NCBI GenBank assembly: GCA_035690495.1
Contig: DASSKK010000089.1
Coordinates: forward strand, 33,832-97,831
DNA: 64,000 bases
DNA from: DASSKK01 sp035690495
GTDB taxonomy: Bacteria; Actinomycetota; Actinomycetes; Propionibacteriales; Nocardioidaceae
Direction: 5' to 3'
Shown: positions 18,031 to 27,064 of the stretch, in pieces
How positions within the stretch are numbered: the first letter of the stretch is position 1
How the letters are laid out: each line of letters starts with the position of its first letter
Translations under genes and position numbers: made by a program
Notes under the pieces: model-generated
Seen by the model: the letters and a program-made list of their open reading frames with translations, nothing else
Databases searched by the model: none
Told to the model about the DNA's origin: nothing

Positions 18031-19692
18031 TCACTTCCTGCCGGCCACCACGTCGAGCTCACCGTCGGCGTACCACTTGCGGATCACCTTCTTGTCGAAC
18101 TTGCCGACCGACGTGCGCGGCACCTGCTCGATGAAGGCCCACGCGTCCGGCAGCTGCCACTTCGCGACCGTCTTCGACAGGTGCTCGCGCAGCTCGGCCG
18201 GCGTGACCGACGCGCCCTCGCGGAGCACGACCGACGCCAACGGCCGTTCCTGCCACTTCTCGTCGGGGATGCCGACGACCGCGGCCTCGAGCACGTCGGG
18301 ATGGGCCATCAGCGCGTTCTCCAGGTCCACCGAGGAGATCCACTCACCGCCGGACTTGATCACGTCCTTGGCGCGGTCGGTCAGCGTGATGTAGCCGAGC
18401 TGGTCCAGCGTGCCGACGTCGCCCGTGCGCAGCCAGCCGTCGTGGAACTTCGCCTCCGCGTCGGCGCGCTCCGCGTCGTCGGGCTTGTAGTAGGACTCCG
18501 TCACCCACGGACCGCGCACCTCGAGCTCACCCACCGCCTCGCCGTCGCTGGGCAGGATGCCGTCGTCGTCGCCGGTGATCCGGCCCTCCACGCCGCACAG
18601 CAGGCGGCCCTGAGTGCCGCGATAGCGCCACTGCTCGTCGCCGGTGACACCCACCGGCACCAGGCCCGCGGACGCGACCGGCGAGGTCTCGGTCATCCCC
18701 CAGGCCTGCCGGACCAGCAGCCCGTGACGCTCCTGCAGCGCCTGCTGCAACGAGACCGGGACCGCCGAACCGCCGCAGAGGATCAGCCGCAGGGAGTCGA
18801 GCTTCACGCCCTCGTGGGTGTCCAGATAGCTGAGTACGTCGTTCCACACCGTCGGCACCGCCCCGGACACCGTCGGCTTGGACTCGTTGATGAAGCGCAC
18901 CAGCGGCTCGGCCTGCAGCCAGCGGTCGGGCATGCACAGTGAGGCCCCGCTCATCAGGGCGGCGTAGGCCAGGCCCCAGGCGTTCGCGTGGAACATCGGC
19001 ACGATCGGCAGCACCCGGTCGTGGAAGCTGAGCCCGGAGACGTCGCCGGTGCACGCTGCCTGGGAGTGCAGCCAGGCTGAGCGATGGCTGTAGGCGACGC
19101 CCTTCGGGTTGCCGGTGGTGCCCGACGTGTAGCACATCGCGGCCGCGTCACGCTCGTCGATCGCCGGCCAGTCGAAGTCCTCCGAGGCGTCGGCGAGCAC
19201 CTCCTCGTAGAGCGCCACGTTCTTGCCGCTCTCGCGCAGCGCGTCGAGATTCGCCGCGGCGGCGTCCGGGCCGGCGACCAGCACGTGCTCGACGGTGTCC
19301 AGCTTCGGCAGCTGCTTGGCGAACAGGTCGACCAGCGAGTCGTCGACGATCACCACCTTGTCCTCGGCGTGGTTGGTGATGTAGACGAGCTGCTCGGGGA
19401 ACAGCCTGATGTTCAGCGTGTGCAGCACCGCGCCCATCGCCGGGATCGCAAGGTAGGCCTCGAGGTGCTCTACGTTGTTCCACTGGAACGTGCCGACCCG
19501 CTGGTCGCCGTCGATCCCCAGCGCCCGGAGGGCGTACGCCAGCCTCGCCGTTCGCGGACCGAGCTCGGCGTACGCCGTCCTCCTGGTGCCGTCCGCGGTC
19601 GCGGTGACCACCTCGGAGTCGCCGTGAACCGTCGTGCCGTGCCGGAGCACCCCACCGATCGTCAACGGGAAGTCCTGCATCGTGCTGCGCAT
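18031..19692 (-). CDS. fatty-acyl-CoA ligase (AMP-binding family)
   Basis: A 553-residue ANL-superfamily enzyme. The P-loop is YTSGTTGNPKGVAYSHRS, the A5 motif WGMTETSPV, the hinge region DGWLRTGD ... LTDRAKDVIKSGGEWISS, and the catalytic C-terminal lysine is in SVGKFDKKVIRKWY. It activates a fatty or other carboxylic acid through an acyl-AMP to a CoA thioester. FadD-type medium/long-chain specificity is likely from the overall layout. ATG 19,692 is used; ATG 19,680 is a close alternative. Confidence 0.9.
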   Translation of the reverse strand: MRSTMQDFPLTIGGVLRHGTTVHGDSEVVTATADGTRRTAYAELGPRTARLAYALRALGIDGDQRVGTFQWNNVEHLEAYLAIPAMGAVLHTLNIRLFPEQLVYITNHAEDKVVIVDDSLVDLFAKQLPKLDTVEHVLVAGPDAAAANLDALRESGKNVALYEEVLADASEDFDWPAIDERDAAAMCYTSGTTGNPKGVAYSHRSAWLHSQAACTGDVSGLSFHDRVLPIVPMFHANAWGLAYAALMSGASLCMPDRWLQAEPLVRFINESKPTVSGAVPTVWNDVLSYLDTHEGVKLDSLRLILCGGSAVPVSLQQALQERHGLLVRQAWGMTETSPVASAGLVPVGVTGDEQWRYRGTQGRLLCGVEGRITGDDDGILPSDGEAVGELEVRGPWVTESYYKPDDAERADAEAKFHDGWLRTGDVGTLDQLGYITLTDRAKDVIKSGGEWISSVDLENALMAHPDVLEAAVVGIPDEKWQERPLASVVLREGASVTPAELREHLSKTVAKWQLPDAWAFIEQVPRTSVGKFDKKVIRKWYADGELDVVAGRK

Positions 19693-19791
19693 TGCCTCTC
19701 CTGCCTTGTCGACTCCTCATGCCGCGCCGCCGGCACCTGACCCCCTCCCCCGATCCTGCCGGGACACCGCGGTCGCGTCTAGGGTCGGATC

Positions 19792-20652
19792 ATGACAGCT
19801 GAGACACGCGATCTCGATCCGGACCTCGTCAAGCTCGGCCGGCGCTGCTGGGGCGACCTGGAGACGCTGCACGTGGTCGGCTACTTCGCGCCGGAGACCA
19901 GGCAGGCGTACGTCGAGCTCGGGCTGCATCCGCGGCTGTCCTACTTCGCTGCACGCTCCGCCGCGTTCGGTGCGGTCGACCCGGCCGTCACCGTCGCCAC
20001 GTTCTACGTGTTCGCGCCGTGGCTGGTGGGCAAGGCCCTGCCGGCCGCGTGGCAGGTTGCCCCGCCGGAGAAGGTGATCGAAGCCCGGCAGCGAGGAGTG
20101 CTCGCCGCGTTGCGCGGGGTGCTCGGCGAGCCGGACGTGGCCGAGGCGCTCGAGCTGGCCCGCCGAGCCTGTGCCGCGCTCACCGCCCCCGGGCGGCCGC
20201 TGTTTGCGGCGCACGCCAGCCTGCCGTGGCCCGAGGACGACCTGCTGGCGCTGTGGCATGCCGCGACCTTGCTGCGCGAGCACCGCGGTGACGGGCACGT
20301 CGCGCTGCTGACGGCGTACGGACTGGACCCGGTGGAGTCGCTGGTGCTCGGCGGGCTGTTCTCGCACAACACCGACTTCCTCCGCGAGTCTCGCGGCTGG
20401 TCCGACCAGGAGTGGGCGGATGCTCGGTCGCGGCTGCGGGACCGCGAGATGCTCGACCAGGGAGACGCGCTCACCGAATCCGGCCTCGCGATGCGCAAGC
20501 AGCTCGAGAAGCAGACCGACCGCCTGGCCGTGGAGGGATGGGCCACGCTCGGCGCCGACGGCTGCGCGCGCCTGCACGAATTGGTCTCCCCGCTGCGCGA
20601 GAGGGTGCTGGACTCGGGCGTTCTCCCCGACTGGACGCGCTCTCGCGGCTGA
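19792..20652 (+). CDS. SCO6745-family protein
   Basis: A 286-residue, mainly helical protein matching the actinobacterial SCO6745 family (ETLHVVGYFAPETRQAYVEL, YFAARSAAFGAVDPAVTVAT, and a winged-helix-like WSDQEWADARSRLRDREML). The family has no settled function; its C-terminal half resembles a MarR-type winged helix without a clear DNA-binding signature. It is convergent with the AlkA-like gene across a hairpin terminator. Confidence 0.75.
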   Translation: MTAETRDLDPDLVKLGRRCWGDLETLHVVGYFAPETRQAYVELGLHPRLSYFAARSAAFGAVDPAVTVATFYVFAPWLVGKALPAAWQVAPPEKVIEARQRGVLAALRGVLGEPDVAEALELARRACAALTAPGRPLFAAHASLPWPEDDLLALWHAATLLREHRGDGHVALLTAYGLDPVESLVLGGLFSHNTDFLRESRGWSDQEWADARSRLRDREMLDQGDALTESGLAMRKQLEKQTDRLAVEGWATLGADGCARLHELVSPLRERVLDSGVLPDWTRSRG

Positions 20653-20680
20653 GCAGAGCACCTCGCGCGCGGTAATGCCG

Positions 20681-20714
20681 TCAGGCACCAGTTCGGCTCG
20701 GAACTCGTGCCTGA
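20681..20714. terminator. bidirectional hairpin between convergent genes
   Basis: TCAGGCAC-c-AGTTC, a six-base loop and the exact reverse complement GAACT-c-GTGCCTGA form a 14-bp stem with one C/C mismatch. It sits in the 98-bp gap between two convergent genes. No T-tract follows, as is usual in high-GC actinobacteria. Confidence 0.55.
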
Positions 20715-20750
20715 GGGCGTGACCGCGAGATCCTTCCGGTGCCGGTGTCG

Positions 20751-21695
20751 TCACCTGCCGACGGGGAGGTGGGTGCGCGGCGCCATCCGCGGCCCTCGCC
20801 GGGGGCGGGCGATGCCGGCCAGCTCGACGAGCCGCTGCACGCGGTAGCGGTGGGGGCGGTACGGCGCAAGCAGCGCCTCGAGCCCGGCGTCGTCGACCGG
20901 CTCTCCGGTCAGCGCCCAGCCGATGTCGGCCGGGATGTGGTAGTCGCCGAAGCTGACCGCGTCCGCGTCGCCGTGTGCTCGGAACCGGACCTCTGCCGAC
21001 GTCCACACGCCGACGCCGGGGATCGAGCGCAGCCTTCGGTCCACCTCGCCGGCGGGGAGCCCGACGGTGCGCTCCAGGGCGGATGCGCGCTGGGCTACCA
21101 GCACGGCGGTGCGCGAGCGCGCGGGGTCGACGTGCATCTTCAGCCACTCCCACGACGGGATCGTCCGGATCGTCTGCGGGGACGGCTGCACCCACAGCCG
21201 CGGATGCGGCCCGGGCGCACGCTCGCCGTACCAGTGCACGAGGGTCCGGAACCCGGCGAACGCCTCCTGGCCGGTGACCTTCTGCTCGATGATCGCCGGC
21301 ACCAGGGCCTCCAGCACCAGGCCGGTGCGGGTGACGCGCCAGTGCGGGTGCCGCCGGTGCGCCTCACGGAGCACCTGGTGCTCCCGGCACATCTCCGTGA
21401 AGCCGGCAGGGTCGTCGCGCCCGCCGAGCATGGCCGGGACGCTGTCCAGGGCCCACGCCGCGCCGTCCCCCCAGGCCGTCGCGTGGACGGCACCGTCTCG
21501 CTGGGTGCGCAGCCGCAGTCCGGCCGGCCCCTCGGGCGTGCCGATGCCCCGCCAGACGGTGCCGTCGGGATCCACGCGGTACGTCGGGTCGCCGGGACCC
21601 TTGCGCAGGATCGACAGCGTCTGCCCGACCGGGCACGGCCAGTGCGGACGCCACACCCGCACCTCGCCCGCCTCGCCCTGGTCAGCCACGCGCAC
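20751..21695 (-). CDS. DNA-3-methyladenine glycosylase (AlkA-like HhH-GPD)
   Basis: A 314-residue HhH-GPD glycosylase. The helix-hairpin-helix is RLRSIPGVGVWTSAEVRFRA and the catalytic Asp follows in DAVSFGDYHI, aligning with Asp238 of E. coli AlkA. An upstream LEALVPAIIEQKVTGQEAF helix is also typical. It should excise alkylated bases as the first step of base-excision repair. It lies next to LigB and is divergent from it, a plausible repair pairing. Confidence 0.85.
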   Translation of the reverse strand: MRVADQGEAGEVRVWRPHWPCPVGQTLSILRKGPGDPTYRVDPDGTVWRGIGTPEGPAGLRLRTQRDGAVHATAWGDGAAWALDSVPAMLGGRDDPAGFTEMCREHQVLREAHRRHPHWRVTRTGLVLEALVPAIIEQKVTGQEAFAGFRTLVHWYGERAPGPHPRLWVQPSPQTIRTIPSWEWLKMHVDPARSRTAVLVAQRASALERTVGLPAGEVDRRLRSIPGVGVWTSAEVRFRAHGDADAVSFGDYHIPADIGWALTGEPVDDAGLEALLAPYRPHRYRVQRLVELAGIARPRRGPRMAPRTHLPVGR

Positions 21696-21753
21696 ACCCT
21701 ATGCGGCAGCGCCGACCGGCCGGGCCGTCGGCGGCGTCGGGCAGGATGGGAGC

Positions 21754-23298
21754 GTGCTGCTCAGCGACCTGGTCTCGACCTACGACGCGGTACGGGCGAC
21801 CCGTGCGCGCACCGCGAAGATCGCCGCGCTCGCGGCCGCGCTCGCGCAGGCTCCCCCCGAAGAGATCGAGACGGTCGCGTGGTACCTCTCCGGCACGCTG
21901 CCGCAGCGCCGCACCGGCGAGCGTCGCACCGGGCTGGGCCGGCGCTCCCTGACCGATCTGCCGGAGCCGGCGACGCAGCCGACTCTGAGCGTCGCCGAGG
22001 TCGACGCCGGGTTCACCGCGATCGCCGCGTGCGCGGGACCGGGCTCCCAGGCGAGACGGGCGACGCTCGTGACGGAGCTGTTCGCGGAGGCGACCGCGCC
22101 CGAGCAGGTCTACCTTCGCGGCCTGGTCACCGGCGAGCTCCGCCAGGGCGCGCTGGAGGGCGTCCTCGTCGACGCGGTGGCTGCGGCGGCGCACCTGCCG
22201 GTCACAGCGGTTCGCCGCGCGGTGATGCTCCGCGGCGCGATCCCCCCGGTCGCGGCCGCTGCGCTGACCGAGGGCGAGGTCGCACTGGAGCGGTTCACCT
22301 TGCAGGTCGGGCGTCCGATCGGGCCGATGCTCGCCTCGAGCGCACCCGACGTCGACGCGGCCCTGGACAAGATCGGTCCCGCCGAGGTCGCCGTGGACAC
22401 CAAGCTGGACGGCATCCGGATCCAGGTGCACAAGGTCGGCGAGGTCGTCTCGGTGTTCACCCGCAGCCTCGACGACGTCACCGAACGCCTGCCCGAGATG
22501 CTGGAGGCAGTACGCCGCCTGCCGGCGGAGACGCTGGTTCTCGACGGCGAGGCGATCGCGCTCGACGGCGAGGGACGTCCGCGCCCCTTCCAGGAGACCG
22601 GCGCCCGGACCGCCAGCCGGCTCGACGTCGCCACGCTGCGCGCCAAGGTGCCGGTGACGCCGTACTTCTTCGACGTCCTCCACCACGACGGCGAGGACCT
22701 GCTGGACCTCCCGGCCGGGCAACGGTTCGACCGGCTCGAGGACGTTCTCCCGGAACCGCTGGTCGTGCCCAGGATCCGCACTGCTGACCCGGCCGAGGCA
22801 CAGCGGTTCTTCGACGACCGGGTCGCCGCGGGGCACGAAGGCGTGGTGGTCAAGTCGCTCGACGCCCCCTACGCGGCGGGCCGCCGCGGCGCCGGCTGGG
22901 TGAAGGTCAAGCCGCGGCACACCCTGGACCTGGTCGTGCTCGCCGTCGAGTGGGGGTCCGGACGTCGTCGGGGCTGGCTGTCGAACATCCACCTCGGCGC
23001 CCGCGATCCCGGTTCGGACACCGGCTGGGCGATGCTCGGCAAGACGTTCAAGGGGATGACGGACGAGATGCTGGCCTGGCAGACCGAGCGGTTCCTGGAG
23101 CTGGAGACGTCCCGCAGCGGCCACGTCGTGCACGTGCGACCGGAGCAGGTGGTCGAGGTCGCCTTCGACGGCATCCAGACCTCCTCGCGCTACCCGTCCG
23201 GCATGGCACTGCGGTTCGCGCGGGTGGTCCGCTACCGCGACGAGAAGCCCGTCGCAGAAGCCGACAACCTCGAGACCGTGCGGTCGCTGAACGGCTAG
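21754..23298 (+). CDS. ligB: ATP-dependent DNA ligase, LigB type
   Basis: A 514-residue ligase. It has an N-terminal DNA-binding region, the nucleotidyl motif I VDTKLDGIRIQVHK (the Lys takes AMP), motif IIIa PYFFDVLHHDG, motif IV HEGVVVKSLDAPY and motif V GWVKVKPRH. The OB-fold follows with MLGKTFKGMTDEM. This is the archaeal/LigB architecture, an accessory ligase beside the essential NAD-dependent LigA. GTG 21,754 gives the standard start (VLLSDLVSTYDAV); the frame is open far upstream but antisense to the AlkA-like gene. Confidence 0.92.
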   Translation: MLLSDLVSTYDAVRATRARTAKIAALAAALAQAPPEEIETVAWYLSGTLPQRRTGERRTGLGRRSLTDLPEPATQPTLSVAEVDAGFTAIAACAGPGSQARRATLVTELFAEATAPEQVYLRGLVTGELRQGALEGVLVDAVAAAAHLPVTAVRRAVMLRGAIPPVAAAALTEGEVALERFTLQVGRPIGPMLASSAPDVDAALDKIGPAEVAVDTKLDGIRIQVHKVGEVVSVFTRSLDDVTERLPEMLEAVRRLPAETLVLDGEAIALDGEGRPRPFQETGARTASRLDVATLRAKVPVTPYFFDVLHHDGEDLLDLPAGQRFDRLEDVLPEPLVVPRIRTADPAEAQRFFDDRVAAGHEGVVVKSLDAPYAAGRRGAGWVKVKPRHTLDLVVLAVEWGSGRRRGWLSNIHLGARDPGSDTGWAMLGKTFKGMTDEMLAWQTERFLELETSRSGHVVHVRPEQVVEVAFDGIQTSSRYPSGMALRFARVVRYRDEKPVAEADNLETVRSLNG

Positions 23299-23328
23299 CG
23301 GGACGAGCTGACCAGCGCGACAGCGGTG

Positions 23329-23363
23329 TACGCCGTGTGACACGGCCGGTTGCAGACGGCGTA
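23329..23363. promoter_or_regulatory. inverted repeat, likely TetR operator
   Basis: TACGCCGT and ACGGCGTA are perfect 8-bp inverted arms with 19 bases between them, just before the GTG of the TetR gene. A second palindrome, GTGTGACAC (23,335-23,343), overlaps the left arm. Autoregulation by the downstream TetR protein is the simplest reading. Confidence 0.5.
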
Positions 23364-23374
23364 CCATCCGCAGC

Positions 23375-24070
23375 GTGAGCACGGCTACCAGAACCGCACG
23401 GCCCGACGGACGCAGGACGGCTGCCGCCGCGCGACGGCGCCGGAGGGAGGAGCAGATCCTCGCCGCCACCCGTGCCCTCTTCGACGAGCGGGGAGTGCGA
23501 GAGGCCCAGATCGAGGACGTCGCGCGCGCCGTCGGCATCAACCGGGCGATCATCTACCGGCACTTCTCTGGCAAGGAGGAGCTGTTCGCGCTCACCCTGG
23601 TCGGCTACCTCGACGAGCTCGACGGACGGATCGCCGAGGCGGACGACCCGGCGCGCTCCCCGGCGGACCGGCTCCGCGCAATCACCGAAGCGTTCGTCGA
23701 CTACGGCCTGGAGTTCCCGGCGTTCGTCGACTGTGCGCTGACGCTGATGCGGCACACCGGGCCGGAGCTGTGGGAGGAGATCAGCGAGGGGGCGATGTAC
23801 CGCCTGGGCCGGTCGATCGCCGCCTGCCTGGCGAAGGTGTCGACCGTCATCACCGCCGGCGTAGAGGACGGCAGCTTCCACACCGACGACGTCCACCTGC
23901 TCGCGAACACGCTCTACGCCTCCGGGCTGGGCGGCATGCAGCTGGCGAGAGTCGGGATGATGGTGCACGAGGCGGCACCCGGCGTGCCGACCGTCGCGAG
24001 CCTGTCCCCCGCGCTCGTCAAGCAGCACCTGGTGGCCGCGAGTGTGGCGATGGCCGTCGGCGCCGGTTGA
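23375..24070 (+). CDS. TetR-family transcriptional regulator
   Basis: A 231-residue TetR protein. The helix-turn-helix region is REEQILAATRALFDERGV, then IEDVARAVGINRAIIYRHFS and GKEELFALTL. An Arg-rich N-terminal arm (TAAAARRRRR) may add DNA contacts. The start is GTG 23,375. It precedes an MFS exporter by 22 bases, so it probably represses that transporter and itself. Confidence 0.85.
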   Translation: MSTATRTARPDGRRTAAAARRRRREEQILAATRALFDERGVREAQIEDVARAVGINRAIIYRHFSGKEELFALTLVGYLDELDGRIAEADDPARSPADRLRAITEAFVDYGLEFPAFVDCALTLMRHTGPELWEEISEGAMYRLGRSIAACLAKVSTVITAGVEDGSFHTDDVHLLANTLYASGLGGMQLARVGMMVHEAAPGVPTVASLSPALVKQHLVAASVAMAVGAG

Positions 24071-24092
24071 GGCCTGCACGTAATCTGAAGCG

Positions 24093-25502
24093 GTGACCGA
24101 GACCAGCGAGGATGCCCCGCCGGTCCGGTCCCACACCGTGACCCTGGTCGCGCTGCTGCTCGCCGACATGGTCTACGGCTTCCAGCAGATCTCGATCATC
24201 CCCGCGCTCCCGACCGTCCAGCAGGACCTGGGCGCCTCCCGCGAGTGGACGGTGTGGCTGTTCTCCGGCTACCTGATCGTGGCCTCCGTGGCGCCGGTGT
24301 TCCTCGGCAAGCTCGGCGACCGGATCGGCCAGCGTCGCGTCTACCTGGGCGCCCTGGTCGCGTTCCTGCTCGGCAGCATCGCCACCGCGCTCGCACCCAA
24401 CATCCAGCTCGTGGTGATCTTCCGGATGCTCCAGGGCGTGGGCGGCGTGGTGTTCCCGCTGAGCTTCGCGATCGTCACCGAGGTGCTGCCCCGGGAGAAG
24501 GTGCGCACCGCGATCGGCGTGCTCGCAGGCGGGTTCGGGATGGGCTCGGTGCTCGGCCTCCCGGTCGGGGGCGCGATCGCGGAGTACCTCTCGTGGCGGT
24601 GGATCTTCTGGGTCGGCGCGATCGCACTCGGCATAGGCGCCCTGCTCGTCTTCCTCACGGTGCCCAAGCTGGGACCGCGTGCGCATCGACGCCTCGATAC
24701 CCCTGGCGCGCTGCTCTTCGGCGGAGCGATGGCCCTGCTCGTCGTGGGCATCACCGAGGGCCCGCAACGCGGGTGGCTGTCCCCGCTCGCGCTGGGAGCG
24801 TTCGCGCTCTCGGTGGTCACCGGGATCGGCTGGTACGTGCGCGAGCAGCACACGGCCGAGCCGTTGATGGACCTCGGCGTGCTGCGCTCCCGTGGTGTGC
24901 TGATGACGAACCTCACGTCGGTGTTCGGCGGGTACGCCGTGTTCGGCGTCAACCTGCTGCTCCCCTTCCTGCTCGAGAACGAAGCCGGCTCCGGGCTCGT
25001 GAAGGGCGTCGGCCTCGCGGCCGGACCGCTCCTGGTCGGGCTCGTGCTGCTCCCCCGCGCGGTCGGGCAGACCATCGGCTCGCCGCTGACCGGGGTGCTC
25101 ACCCAGCGGCTCGGCACGGCACGGGTGTTCGCGGCGGGAATGCTTCTGGTCGCCGCGGCCACGTTCGCCCTCGCCTTCTTCCGCGCCGAGCTGTGGGCGG
25201 TACTCGTCGAGCTGGCGGTCCTCGGTCTCGGATTCGGCACCACCGTCAGCCTCACCGGCAGCATCGTGGCCCTGGCTGCGCCCCTCGGCGAGACAGGGGT
25301 CGCCACGGCAATCACTTCCGTGCTGCGACGCGCCGGCGGTGCGGTCGGGTCGCAGGTGTCGGTGGCGCTGCTCGCGGTGATCACGCTGAGCGACGGGTCG
25401 CCGGCTCCGGCCGCGTTCACCACCGCCTTCGCGGTCTCGGCAGCCGTCGGACTCGCAGGAGCGGTCTGCGCGGGCCTGGTGTTCCCCCGCGTCAGGTCAT
25501 GA
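24093..25502 (+). CDS. MFS transporter, DHA2-like 14-helix drug exporter type
   Basis: A 469-residue major facilitator. The loop 2-3 motif is GKLGDRIGQRRVYLGALVAF, helix 4 holds RMLQGVGGVVFPLSFAIV and helix 5 carries a motif-C-like GGFGMGSVLGLPVGGAIAE. The number of hydrophobic segments fits 14 helices, the DHA2 type that exports drugs by proton antiport. It is probably cotranscribed with the TetR gene. The substrate is unknown. Confidence 0.87.
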   Translation: MTETSEDAPPVRSHTVTLVALLLADMVYGFQQISIIPALPTVQQDLGASREWTVWLFSGYLIVASVAPVFLGKLGDRIGQRRVYLGALVAFLLGSIATALAPNIQLVVIFRMLQGVGGVVFPLSFAIVTEVLPREKVRTAIGVLAGGFGMGSVLGLPVGGAIAEYLSWRWIFWVGAIALGIGALLVFLTVPKLGPRAHRRLDTPGALLFGGAMALLVVGITEGPQRGWLSPLALGAFALSVVTGIGWYVREQHTAEPLMDLGVLRSRGVLMTNLTSVFGGYAVFGVNLLLPFLLENEAGSGLVKGVGLAAGPLLVGLVLLPRAVGQTIGSPLTGVLTQRLGTARVFAAGMLLVAAATFALAFFRAELWAVLVELAVLGLGFGTTVSLTGSIVALAAPLGETGVATAITSVLRRAGGAVGSQVSVALLAVITLSDGSPAPAAFTTAFAVSAAVGLAGAVCAGLVFPRVRS

Positions 25503-25577
25503 GGGCCGTTGCGCGTCTGCAGACGCGCCGACTCGGCGGGGGTGGTGGCTGCAGACGCGCCGACTCGGCGGGGGCGT

Positions 25578-26858
25578 TCACCGCTCCAGGATCGCGGTGA
25601 GGCCGTTGCCGCCGGCGGCGCAGATCGAGATCACCCCGCGGCCCGCACCCTTCTCCTCCAGCAGCTTGGCGAGGGTGGCGACGATCCGGCCCCCGGTGGC
25701 CGCGAACGGGTGGCCGACGGCGATCGAGGAACCGACCACGTTCAGCTTGTCGCGGTCGATCGAGCCCAACGGCGCGTCCAGGCCCAGCCGCTCCTTGCAG
25801 AAGATCGGGTCCTCCCACGCCTTCAGCGTGGCGAGCACCTGGGAGGCGAACGCCTCGTGGATCTCGTAGAAGTCGAAGTCGGCGAGTCCGAGCCCGGCCC
25901 GAGCGAGCATCCGCGGCATGGCGTACGCCGGCGCCATCAGCAGCCCCTCGCCGCCGTGCACGTAGTCGACCGCGGCGCCTTCGTAGTCGGCCAGGAACGC
26001 CCGCGGTGTCAGGCCGTGCGTCTCGGCGTACTCCTCGGAGCAGAGCAGCACCGAGGAGGCCCCGTCCGACAGCGGGGTCGAGTTGCCCGCGGTCATCGTG
26101 GCCGCCTCGCCCTTGCCGAACACCGGCTCGAGGCCGGCGAGCTTCTCCACCGAGGAGTCCGGCCGCAGGTTCTGGTCGCGCTCCAGACCCAGGTACGGCG
26201 TGACCAGGTCGTCGAAGAAGCCGCGGTCGTAGGCGGCAGCGAGCTTGCGGTGCGAGGAGACCGCGAGCTCATCCTGCTCCTCGCGGCCAACCTGCCACTC
26301 CACGGCGGTCAGCGCGGCGTGCTCCCCCATCGACATCCGGGTGCGCGGCTCGGCGTTCTTCGGGATCGCCGGCGCGAGGTGCTGCGGTCGGATCCTCGAC
26401 AGGGCAGCGAGCCGGCCCTGGATCGTCTTGGCGCGGTTGGCCTCGAGCAGGATCTTGCGCAGGCCCTCGTTGACCGCGATCGGCGCGTCCGACGTGGTGT
26501 CCGTGCCTCCGGCGATGCCGACCTCGATCTGCCCGAGCGCGATCTTGTTCGCGACCGCGATCGTCGCCTGCAGGCCGGTGTCGCACGCCTGCTGCACGTC
26601 GTAGGCGGGTGTGGCGGCGTCCAGCTTCGACCCGAGCACGCACTCGCGGGTCAGGTTGAAGTCGCGGGAGTGCTTGAGCACCGCGCCGGCGGCCACCTCG
26701 CCGAGCCGTTCCCCGGCCAGGCCGTAGCGGTCCACCAGCCCGTCGATGGCCACGGTGAGCATGTCCTGGTTGGACGCGTGGGCGTAGACGGTGTTCGAGC
26801 GGGCGAACGGGATCCGGTTGCCGCCGATCACGGCGACGCGACGGGTGCTGGTCTGCAT
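25578..26858 (-). CDS. acetyl-CoA acetyltransferase (FadA2/FadI-like thiolase)
   Basis: A 426-residue thiolase. The nucleophile Cys is in DVQQACDTGLQA. The distal catalytic residues are in YEIHEAFASQVL, VGHPFAATGGRIVA and CAAGGNGLTAIL. It performs the last step of beta-oxidation or the reverse condensation. ATG 26,858 has GAGGAG 8 bases upstream; the longer frame adds 24 residues without family similarity. It diverges from fabG4 and htdX homologues, the same layout as M. tuberculosis Rv0243 (fadA2) / Rv0242c (fabG4) / Rv0241c (htdX). Confidence 0.9.
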   Translation of the reverse strand: MQTSTRRVAVIGGNRIPFARSNTVYAHASNQDMLTVAIDGLVDRYGLAGERLGEVAAGAVLKHSRDFNLTRECVLGSKLDAATPAYDVQQACDTGLQATIAVANKIALGQIEVGIAGGTDTTSDAPIAVNEGLRKILLEANRAKTIQGRLAALSRIRPQHLAPAIPKNAEPRTRMSMGEHAALTAVEWQVGREEQDELAVSSHRKLAAAYDRGFFDDLVTPYLGLERDQNLRPDSSVEKLAGLEPVFGKGEAATMTAGNSTPLSDGASSVLLCSEEYAETHGLTPRAFLADYEGAAVDYVHGGEGLLMAPAYAMPRMLARAGLGLADFDFYEIHEAFASQVLATLKAWEDPIFCKERLGLDAPLGSIDRDKLNVVGSSIAVGHPFAATGGRIVATLAKLLEEKGAGRGVISICAAGGNGLTAILER

Positions 26859-27064
26859 TGGTTCATCTCCTCGCTGCATGGGTACGACGTACCCGGTGGG
26901 ACCGCGTCGAACCCGGGCCGGTCTCCCCACCCATCCTTGCGCCCGAGCCTGCCGGAACGAAACGATCTGAGGCCAACATCACGAGAAGTGGACAGTAAGT
27001 GTCACACGCTGTTACATGGTCCGGGAGCAGTGGGTACGTCAGCACAGCAGAGGAGCCACGAAGC

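Noticed and set aside
21682..23553. Long minus-strand open frame (623 codons) opposite ligB
   Set aside because: It is the complement of ligB and its TetR neighbour; composition is shadow-like and no family is visible.
26990..27015. Possible operator GTAA...TTAC between the thiolase and fabG4 genes
   Set aside because: Only the outer four bases pair; the inner positions do not form an inverted repeat.
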